Both the position numbers and the translations under genes were made by a program. This document shows positions 9,323 to 15,702 of a stretch of 64,000 nucleotides of DNA, one piece after another. The notes below the pieces were generated by a model. That model saw nothing but the letters and a program-made list of their open reading frames with translations. It did not search any database and was not told the origin of the DNA. This DNA is from Marinibacterium anthonyi (GTDB lineage: Bacteria > Pseudomonadota > Alphaproteobacteria > Rhodobacterales > Rhodobacteraceae), in contig CP031585.1 in assembly GCA_003217735.2 (NCBI GenBank), positions 744,001 to 808,000 on the forward strand, given 5' to 3'. Each line of letters starts with the position of its first letter. Position 1 is the first letter of the stretch.

Positions 9323-10807
9323 ATGAAAAAGACGCTGTCGCTGATCGCGATGCTCGCCGGCACGACCGCCATGGCCCAGGACCTGCCGCAGCAGTCGAGC
9401 GCCTGGTACACCGATGCCCAGAGCATCCTTGAACGCCATCTCGCCCGTACGCCGAACACCAAGAAGGCCAAGAACATCATCCTGATGATCGCCGACGGCA
9501 ACGGCGTGGGCACCAACTATGCCACCCGTGTCTACGTCGGCCAGAAGAACGGCGGCATGGGCGAGGAATACGTTCTGCCCTACGAACAGCCGGACTTCTA
9601 CAGCGCGCTGGTGAAGACCTACAACATCAACGCCCAGACCCCGGATTCGGCGCCCACCGCCGGGTCGATGAACACCGGCGTCAAGCAACGCTTCAACCTG
9701 ATCAACCTTGGCGAGAACGCGATCCACGACGATTGCACCACCGAGGCCGACAACAAGCTGACGCTGTTTTCCGAGCTGATGACGGATGCGGGCAAGTCGG
9801 TCGGCGTGGTCACCACCGCGCGCCTGACCCATGCCACGCCGGCGGCCGCCTATGCCAAGACCGCCAACCGCAACTGGGAAGACGCCGTGCCGGAAGGCTG
9901 CGACGGATCCACGGACATCGCGACCCAGCTGATCGACGCGCTGGAAGCCGGCACCGTCGACATCGCCATGGGCGGTGGCGCGCGCTATTTCGTGCCCAAG
10001 GGCGCGGCGACCCCGAACGGCGGCTCGGGCCACCGTCCCGACGATGTCGACCTGCTGGCCCGCGCGCAGGCCGCCGGCATCCAGTACGCCCATGACAAGG
10101 ACACGCTGGCCGCGCTCGACAAAAGCAAGCCGATCCTGGGCATGTGGACCGACAGCCATGCCTCCTACGCCGTGGACCGTCCCGACAGCGAACCGTCGCT
10201 GGCCGACATGACCAAGGCCGCCATCGAATACCTCAGCCAGAACGAAGACGGCTATTACCTGGAAATCGAAGCCGGCCGCGTCGACCACGCCAACCACGCC
10301 GGCAACGCCTACCGCGCCGTCACCGATGGCGAGGCCTGGGCCGAGGCCGTCGCCATGGCCGACCAGCTGACCGACGACGAGGACACGCTGCTGATCGTCA
10401 CCGCGGACCACGAACACGCCATCGCCTTCAACGGCTATTGCGGCCGCGGCTCGGACATTCTGGGCCTGTGCATGGGGGTATCGCAGAAGGGCATCGAGAA
10501 CGACGGCGAACCGCTGACCGCCGCCGACGGCAAGCCCTACACCGTGATCGGTTACCTCAACGGGTCGGGTTCGGTGCTGAAGGAACAGGCTGACGGCACC
10601 TTCTCGGGCGGCCGTGGCGACCTGACCCAGGACCAGGTGACCGACGTCGATTACGTGCAGGAGGCGCTGATCCCGATGTCCTCGGAATCGCACTCGGGCG
10701 AAGACGTGGCGGTGTTCGCCAAGGGCCCCGGCGCGTATCTGTTCGATGGCGTCCTGGAACAGAACTACATCTTCCACGTGATGAACCACGCGGCCAACGC
10801 CGAATGA
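9323..10807 (+). CDS. Alkaline phosphatase, secreted
   Basis: Periplasmic phosphomonoesterase of the PhoA superfamily, 494 residues; enzymes of this family use two zinc ions and a magnesium ion. Start MKKTLSLIAMLAGTTAMA at 9323 is a signal peptide with a GGAGACGG ribosome site upstream; the open frame begins further out. Motifs in order: metal-binding Asp in LMIADGNGVG, nucleophile Ser in TPDSAPTAGS, metal-binding EIEAGRVDHANHAGN, VTADHEHAIA and the last His ligand in SESHSGEDV. A strong hairpin follows the gene, so cotranscription with the ABC genes downstream may be partial. The Zur-like palindrome upstream suggests zinc rather than, or as well as, phosphate control. Confidence 0.93.
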   Translation: MKKTLSLIAMLAGTTAMAQDLPQQSSAWYTDAQSILERHLARTPNTKKAKNIILMIADGNGVGTNYATRVYVGQKNGGMGEEYVLPYEQPDFYSALVKTYNINAQTPDSAPTAGSMNTGVKQRFNLINLGENAIHDDCTTEADNKLTLFSELMTDAGKSVGVVTTARLTHATPAAAYAKTANRNWEDAVPEGCDGSTDIATQLIDALEAGTVDIAMGGGARYFVPKGAATPNGGSGHRPDDVDLLARAQAAGIQYAHDKDTLAALDKSKPILGMWTDSHASYAVDRPDSEPSLADMTKAAIEYLSQNEDGYYLEIEAGRVDHANHAGNAYRAVTDGEAWAEAVAMADQLTDDEDTLLIVTADHEHAIAFNGYCGRGSDILGLCMGVSQKGIENDGEPLTAADGKPYTVIGYLNGSGSVLKEQADGTFSGGRGDLTQDQVTDVDYVQEALIPMSSESHSGEDVAVFAKGPGAYLFDGVLEQNYIFHVMNHAANAE

Positions 10808-10829
10808 TCCTGATCGCGTGACTGTCCGG

Positions 10830-10853
10830 AGAGGGCCGGGTCTCCGGCCCTCT
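10830..10853 (+). terminator. Strong hairpin after alkaline phosphatase
   Basis: Perfect 10-base arms AGAGGGCCGG and CCGGCCCTCT with a four-base loop, 22 bases after the stop and followed by TCC rather than a T run. Probable terminator or attenuator. TCCGGA boxes at 10825, 10861 and 10883 surround it, the last two forming a second 8-base inverted repeat (TTCCGGAC/GTCCGGAA). Confidence 0.6.
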
Positions 10854-10909
10854 TCCACATTCCGGACCGGGCGTGTTTCCTGTCCGGAAAGACGAAAGGA
10901 GGGCATCCC

Positions 10910-11344
10910 ATGCCTCTCGACCGCCGGGCCTTCATGGCCGCCACCGCCGCGACGCTGATCCTGCCGGGACGGGGCCGTGCCGCGGCGGATCCGATCAAGT
11001 TGCGCGATCTCTACAACAAGGACCGAAGCTTTTCTGATCTTGCGCTGTCGCTGGAAGGCCGGCGCATCCGCGTCGAAGGCTACATGGCGCCCCCGCTGAA
11101 GGCCGACAGCACGTTCTTTGTCCTGACCAAGATCCCCATGGCCGTCTGCCCGTTCTGTGAAAGCGAGGCGGAATGGCCCGACGACATCATGGCCGTCTAT
11201 ACCAAGCGGGTGGTCGACGTGGTGCCGTTCAACGTGGGTATCGTGACCAGCGGCACGCTGGACCTGGGCGCGCACACGGATGCCGAAACCGGGTTCCTCA
11301 GCATGATCCGGCTGGACGACGCGACCTATGACCGGCGCGGCTGA
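10910..11344 (+). CDS. Tat-exported small protein of zinc-type ABC operon (DUF3299-like)
   Basis: Protein of 144 residues beginning MPLDRRAFMAATAATLILPG, a twin-arginine signal with a cut near GRAAA. The mature domain reads LEGRRIRVEGYMAPPL, then FFVLTKIPMAVCPFCESEAEWP, ending with a small beta-rich part. The CPFC motif could bind metal or form a disulphide. The AAAGGAGG ribosome site before 10910 is strong. The next gene, an ABC ATPase, starts inside its 3' end (17 bases shared). As I recall, small periplasmic proteins of this type accompany FtsX-like zinc ABC systems (for example the Pseudomonas PA4063-PA4066 cluster); this link is from memory and should be tested by search. Confidence 0.75.
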   Translation: MPLDRRAFMAATAATLILPGRGRAAADPIKLRDLYNKDRSFSDLALSLEGRRIRVEGYMAPPLKADSTFFVLTKIPMAVCPFCESEAEWPDDIMAVYTKRVVDVVPFNVGIVTSGTLDLGAHTDAETGFLSMIRLDDATYDRRG

Positions 11345-12053
11345 GGCGCTGCGCATCGCGGGCCTGACGGTGCCGGGGCGGGGCGGGCGGACGATCCTGT
11401 CGGTGGATGAATTGACCGTGCCGGGGGGCCAGAGCCTTGGGATCCGGGGGGCGTCGGGCGCGGGCAAGTCGACGCTGCTTTACGCCATCGCCGGCCTGAT
11501 CGAGGGCGCGACAGGGCAGGTGCTGTGGAACGGGACCGACCTGCTGGGTCTGACGGCGGACCGGCGGGGGGCGTTTCGGGCGGCGCACATGGGCTTCATC
11601 TTCCAGGATTTCCTGTTGTTCGAGGAACTCAGCGGGATCGACAATGCCAGTTTGCCGGCGCTCTTTGCCCCGCGTGCCAAGCGCGCGGCGATCGGCCAAA
11701 GGGCGCGGGACCTGCTGGACCGGCTGGGCATTGCGGAACCGGCACGGGGCGTCGACAGCTATTCGGGCGGCGAACGCCAGAGGGTCGGCATTGCCCGGGC
11801 GCTGGCCAATGACGCGGGCATCCTGCTGGCCGACGAGCCGACCGCCAGCCTGCATCGCGATGCGGCGGATGCGCTGATCCGGGACCTGTCCGACATGGCG
11901 GGCGAACAGGGCAAGACGTTGATCGTGGTCAGCCATGACACGGCGCTGCTGGACCGGATGGACCGGGTGGTGACCGTTGCCGACGGGCGGATCGAGACTG
12001 GGAACGCGACCGGGGCCGAGACCGGGGCCGAGACCGGGGACGTCTTCGCATGA
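11328..12053 (+). CDS. ABC transporter ATP-binding protein (LolD/MacB type)
   Basis: Nucleotide-binding subunit of 241 residues with Walker A GASGAGKST (about 44-52), Q-loop FIFQDF, signature YSGGERQRVG, Walker B ILLADEP and the H-loop His in VVSHD. This is the subfamily that pairs with FtsX-like permeases. It overlaps the upstream gene by 17 bases and the permease start by ATGA (12050-12053), so the three form one translational unit. The C-terminal tail is a short in-frame repeat (ATGAETGAETG) encoded by 12-base DNA repeats and is unlikely to be part of the catalytic domain. Confidence 0.93.
   Translation: MTGAAEALRIAGLTVPGRGGRTILSVDELTVPGGQSLGIRGASGAGKSTLLYAIAGLIEGATGQVLWNGTDLLGLTADRRGAFRAAHMGFIFQDFLLFEELSGIDNASLPALFAPRAKRAAIGQRARDLLDRLGIAEPARGVDSYSGGERQRVGIARALANDAGILLADEPTASLHRDAADALIRDLSDMAGEQGKTLIVVSHDTALLDRMDRVVTVADGRIETGNATGAETGAETGDVFA
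12009..12039. repeat. In-frame 12-base tandem repeat
   Basis: ACCGGGGCCGAG occurs twice in tandem (12009-12020, 12021-12032) followed by ACCGGGG. It encodes the Glu-Thr-Gly-Ala tail of the ABC ATPase and may vary in copy number between strains. Confidence 0.85.
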
Positions 12054-13375
12054 TGTCGCTCTGGTACGGGTTCGGCGCCTGGGCGCAGGATGCAATATGG
12101 CTGGTCCTGATGCTGTTGCCGGCGGCGCTCGTGGGGTCTGTTGTCCTGCGGGGGCTGCGGCCCTGGCCGCTGGTGCGGGCCATGCTCTGGCGGTTCCGGG
12201 GGCCGAACCTTCTGTTCGTGCTGCTGATCGCCGTGGCCGTCGGGCTGGGGATCGGCCTGCTGGCCCAGGAACGGGGGCTGCGCGCCGGGACGGCGGCAGC
12301 GGCCGACAAGTTCGACCTGGTCGTCGCCGCGCCGGGCAGCGAGATGACCATGCTGCTGGCCGCCGTCTACCTGCAGCCCAGCGATGTCGGGCTGCTGTCG
12401 GGCGCGATCTATGACGAGGTCGCGCATCACCCGAACGTGGCCCTGGCTGCGCCGCTGGGCTTCGGCGACAGCTACCTCGGCGCTCCGGTGGTCGGCACCA
12501 TCGGCGATTTCGTCCTGCACCTGAGCGACGGCAACATCGAGGGCCGGTTGTTCGAGACGTCCGCCGAGGCAGTGGCCGGCGCCCTGGCTCCGGTGACGAT
12601 CGGCGGGCATTTCTCGCCCGCCCATGGCATCGGCGACGTGGCCGGGGACGAGGACAACGCCCATGCCCACGAGGGCGCGGAGTACACGGTTGTGGGCCGG
12701 ATGGCGCCCACCGGTACGCCCTGGGACCGGGCGCTGATCGTTCCGATCGAGGCGGTCTGGGAGGTTCACGGCCTGGCCAACGGACATGGCGCGGACGCGG
12801 GTGACGCCATCGGCCCGCCCTTCGATCCGGAATATTTCCCCGGCACCCCGGCCATCGTGGTCCGGTCCGACGCGCTCTGGGCCAATTACGCGCTGCGTTC
12901 GGCCTTTACCCGCGATGCCGAGTCGATGGCCTTTTTCCCCGGCGCCGTGCTGTCCCAGCTGTACCGGGTGATGGGCGACGTACGCCAGGCCATGTCGGTC
13001 ATGGCGCTGGTCAGCCAGGTGCTGGTGGCGGCAAGCGTGCTGGTCGGGCTGCTGATCCTGATCCGCCTGTTCCGCCGTCAACTGGCGCTGCTGCGCGCCC
13101 TGGGCGCGCCGGCGCGGTTCGTCTTCGCGGTGGTCTGGTCCTACGCGGCGAGCCTTCTGGCAGCCGGTGCCTGCCTGGGCCTGGTCACCGGCTGGCTGTC
13201 GGCGCAGCTGATCAGCCGGATCCTGTCGGTGCGCACCGACATCGTGATCACCGCGCCGCTGGGCTGGCCGGAGTTTCATTTCGCCGCCGGATTTCTCAGC
13301 GTCGCGACGGTCCTGTCGCTGTTGCCCGGGCTGGCCGTGCGCCGCATTCCCATCGTCGACGCCCTGCGCAGCTGA
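12050..13375 (+). CDS. FtsX-like ABC permease with histidine-containing loop
   Basis: Membrane subunit of 441 residues. Helices lie near residues 15-40 and 60-75, then a periplasmic domain of about 240 residues, then three C-terminal helices (about 320-345, 365-390, 415-435) as in FtsX/MacB permeases. The periplasmic domain carries HAHEGAEYTVVGRMAPTGTP and VHGLANGHGADAGD, with several His and acidic residues suited to metal binding. Family members exist for lipoprotein export, macrolides and, in PA4065/ZrgB-type systems, zinc; the His-bearing loop, the DUF3299-like partner and the upstream Zur-like box favour zinc here, by inference. Confidence 0.88.
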   Translation: MMSLWYGFGAWAQDAIWLVLMLLPAALVGSVVLRGLRPWPLVRAMLWRFRGPNLLFVLLIAVAVGLGIGLLAQERGLRAGTAAAADKFDLVVAAPGSEMTMLLAAVYLQPSDVGLLSGAIYDEVAHHPNVALAAPLGFGDSYLGAPVVGTIGDFVLHLSDGNIEGRLFETSAEAVAGALAPVTIGGHFSPAHGIGDVAGDEDNAHAHEGAEYTVVGRMAPTGTPWDRALIVPIEAVWEVHGLANGHGADAGDAIGPPFDPEYFPGTPAIVVRSDALWANYALRSAFTRDAESMAFFPGAVLSQLYRVMGDVRQAMSVMALVSQVLVAASVLVGLLILIRLFRRQLALLRALGAPARFVFAVVWSYAASLLAAGACLGLVTGWLSAQLISRILSVRTDIVITAPLGWPEFHFAAGFLSVATVLSLLPGLAVRRIPIVDALRS

Positions 13376-13391
13376 GGCGCGCGGACCCCGG

Positions 13392-13440
13392 GATTTTCTG
13401 CCCGCAGAAAATCCGGCCAAGAAAATTCGGCGAATTTTCT
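13392..13440. repeat. Two adjacent perfect inverted repeats sharing AGAAAAT
   Basis: First palindrome: GATTTTCTGC (13392-13401), CC, GCAGAAAATC (13404-13413). Second: AGAAAATTC (13420-13428), GGC, GAATTTTCT (13432-13440). Both contain AGAAAAT/ATTTTCT. They lie 16 bases after the permease stop and could terminate that operon, or be two sites for one dimeric protein. Confidence 0.75.
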
Positions 13441-13549
13441 CGAACCCCGCCCCGACGTCTTGCTGCTTTCCGTCATCCGATGCCGCAAACGGGCAAGGCG
13501 CCCCCGTCAGGGTCTGCAATCCTCGGCACCGAAAACAAGGAGATCCGCA

Positions 13550-14857
13550 ATGAGCAGAGCCCCCGACGCGATCATCATCGGCACCGGCGTCATCGGCGCC
13601 GCCATCGCCTTCGAGCTGGCCAAGGCGGGCTGGAAGACCCTTTCGCTGGACCGCAATGCCCAGGCCGGCCACGGGTCGACCGCCGGGTCCTGCGCCATCA
13701 TCCGGATGCATTATTCCACCTTCGACGGCACCGCCTTTGCCTGGGAAGGCTATCACTACTGGCGCGACTGGGCGGACTACCTGGCGCTTGGCAAGGATGT
13801 TCCGCTGGCCCAGTTCCGCGAAACCGGCTGCATGGTGATGAAGGCGGAAACCAACGATTACCTGGCCAATCACATCAGGTATTCCTCCGAACTCGACTGC
13901 CCGTTCGAGGAATGGACGCCCGAGCAGATCCGCAAGACGCTTCCGATCTACGCGCTCGACAGCTTCGCCCCGCCCAAGCGCGCCGATCATCCCGATTTCG
14001 GCAAGCCCAACGGCAGTTCCATGTCCGGCGCTGTCTACTGGCCCAACGGCGGCTATGTCACCGACCCGGCGCTGTCGGCCCAGAACCTGATGGCCGCCGC
14101 CGCGCTGCATGGCGCCGAAACCCGTCTGCGCGCCGAGGTGGCCGAGATCCTGACCGGGAATGGCCGGGTCCAGGGCGTGAAGCTTGCCAGCGGAGAAGAG
14201 ATCCACGCCCCGGTGGTGGTCAACGTCGCCGGCCCCGGGTCGGCCCATATCAACCGGCTGGCCGGGGTCACCGGCGACATGACCATCGAAACCCGCCCGT
14301 TGCGCCAGGAGGTCACCCATGTGCCCGCGCCCGCGGGGTTCGACTTTGAAAACGACGGGCTGATCGTTTCAGACAGCGACATTGCCGTCTATGTCCGCCC
14401 CGAACACGGCAACCACATCCTGATCGGGTCCGAGGATCCGGAATGCGATCCCCACGACTGGGCCGCCAGCGACACCGATTACAACCACGATTTCACCGAC
14501 CAGTGGACCACACAGGCCATGCGCTATGCCCAGCGGGTGCCCGACCTTGGCATCCCGTCGAAAATGCGCGGCGTGGTCGACCTTTACGATGCTTCGACCG
14601 ACTGGATCCCGATCTACGACAAGTCCGCTCTGCCCGGGTTCTACATGGCCTGCGGTACCAGCGGGAACCAGTTCAAGAACGCCCCCATCGCCGGCAAGAT
14701 GATGGCCGCCCTGATCGCCCATTGCGAAGGCGGGCACGATCACGACACCAGCCCGCTGCAGTTCACGCTGCCCTATATCGGCCGCGACATCGACGTTGGC
14801 TTCTATTCGCGCAAGCGCGAGATCAACACCGCGTCCAGCTTCTCGGTCCTGGGCTAG
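13550..14857 (+). CDS. FAD-dependent amine/amino-acid oxidoreductase (DAO family)
   Basis: Flavoprotein of 435 residues, similar in layout to the sarcosine oxidase beta and glycine oxidase families. The N-terminal Rossmann motif is IIIGTGVIGAAIAFELAKAG (about 8-27), followed by LDRNAQAGHGSTAGSCAI, where the GSTAGSCA stretch is typical of the family. A substrate-domain segment contains RPLRQEVTHV, and the C-terminal FAD-binding part reads ACGTSGNQFKNAP. The ATG at 13550 has AAGGAG 8 bases upstream; the frame is open further up, but that part lacks homology-like features. It stands alone between two hairpin elements; the substrate is unknown. Confidence 0.9.
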   Translation: MSRAPDAIIIGTGVIGAAIAFELAKAGWKTLSLDRNAQAGHGSTAGSCAIIRMHYSTFDGTAFAWEGYHYWRDWADYLALGKDVPLAQFRETGCMVMKAETNDYLANHIRYSSELDCPFEEWTPEQIRKTLPIYALDSFAPPKRADHPDFGKPNGSSMSGAVYWPNGGYVTDPALSAQNLMAAAALHGAETRLRAEVAEILTGNGRVQGVKLASGEEIHAPVVVNVAGPGSAHINRLAGVTGDMTIETRPLRQEVTHVPAPAGFDFENDGLIVSDSDIAVYVRPEHGNHILIGSEDPECDPHDWAASDTDYNHDFTDQWTTQAMRYAQRVPDLGIPSKMRGVVDLYDASTDWIPIYDKSALPGFYMACGTSGNQFKNAPIAGKMMAALIAHCEGGHDHDTSPLQFTLPYIGRDIDVGFYSRKREINTASSFSVLG

Positions 14858-14875
14858 GTCGCCGTTCTGACCGCA

Positions 14876-14900
14876 TGACAGGCCCCATCGGGGCCGGTCA
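14876..14900 (+). terminator. Hairpin after the DAO oxidoreductase
   Basis: TGAC-A-GGCCCC, loop ATC, GGGGCC-G-GTCA: a stem of ten pairs with one internal mismatch, 18 bases after the stop, then CTTGCTTTCC. Probable factor-independent terminator of the upstream gene. Confidence 0.6.
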
Positions 14901-14945
14901 CTTGCTTTCCGCGCGTTGGCTTGCCCCGGTTCCGATTGATGCGAT

Positions 14946-14981
14946 GTGTGCATATGGCGATTTAAGTCGCCATATGCACAC
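14946..14981. repeat. 36-base near-perfect palindrome between convergent genes
   Basis: Arms GTGTGCATATGGCGA (14946-14960) and TCGCCATATGCACAC (14967-14981) match at all 15 positions around TTTAAG. Each arm contains an NdeI-type CATATG. It lies between the ends of two converging genes and has no T run, so it is not a standard terminator. Confidence 0.85.
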
Positions 14982-15095
14982 GCCCGAATTGTCCTGCCCC
15001 GCCTCGCGACCCCGCGTCACGCTGACCCGCACGCGGACAGCGACATGTCGAGGCTGCGGGAGGGACGGGAAGGATGATCCAGAAGGGGCGGTCCA

Positions 15096-15485
15096 TCAGG
15101 CCACGCAGACGGCCCAGGCCCAGGCCATGGCCAGGTAGGTCAGCTGGTGGCCGGCCTGGTCGGTGCCGGCCGCCCGCCAGAACCCCGCTTCCATCGGCCC
15201 GTGTTTCTTGCGCATCGACCAGCGCGCCTTGGCCCAGTCGATGTGGAAATGCACCACCCATTCGGCGGCCACGACCCAGAGCGTGAAGAAGACCGGTGCG
15301 CCCATGATGACGAAGACGATGATCGAGCCCAGGGCATGGACCCCGGCATGTTCGGCGCGGCCCAGGTGCAGGTAGGTTTCGCGTCCCGACAACATGCGGG
15401 GGGTCTGCATGTAATAGTCCGCGAACATGTGCTTGATCTGAAGAAGAACAAGCAGGATCAGCATCTGTCCGGTCACGTCGCTCAA
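15096..15485 (-). CDS. DUF3307-like small membrane protein
   Basis: Integral membrane protein of about 129 residues with probably three or four helices. It contains QIKHMFADYYMQTPRML, then HAGVHALGSIIVF and AEWVVHFHIDWAKA, the spaced His/Asp pattern that I associate with DUF3307 family proteins. I chose the TTG at 15485, which gives (M)SDVTGQMLILLVLLQ and has GAGGGGG about 10 bases upstream; the first ATG, at 15464, would start at MLILLVLL without a clear ribosome site. The longer frame to 15596 reads Arg-rich and is unlikely. Function unknown. Confidence 0.7.
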   Translation of the reverse strand: MSDVTGQMLILLVLLQIKHMFADYYMQTPRMLSGRETYLHLGRAEHAGVHALGSIIVFVIMGAPVFFTLWVVAAEWVVHFHIDWAKARWSMRKKHGPMEAGFWRAAGTDQAGHQLTYLAMAWAWAVCVA

Positions 15486-15702
15486 GGCTCGCAGCCCCCT
15501 CAATCTGAACGCTGAGTTTACCTTATGGTGTTCGACGTCACACCGCAATCGGGGGGATGGACGATCGCGGCCCACTGCAATTCGTCGCGCCATCACACTG
15601 AGAACCCATTGATTTCGCCGCCCTTGACTTGATAACGTCCCGTTCTAGTGCAAGCCTCCTTCCGACCGCCTGCCCCGGCCAGGGGGTGACTGACAGAGAC
15701 GG

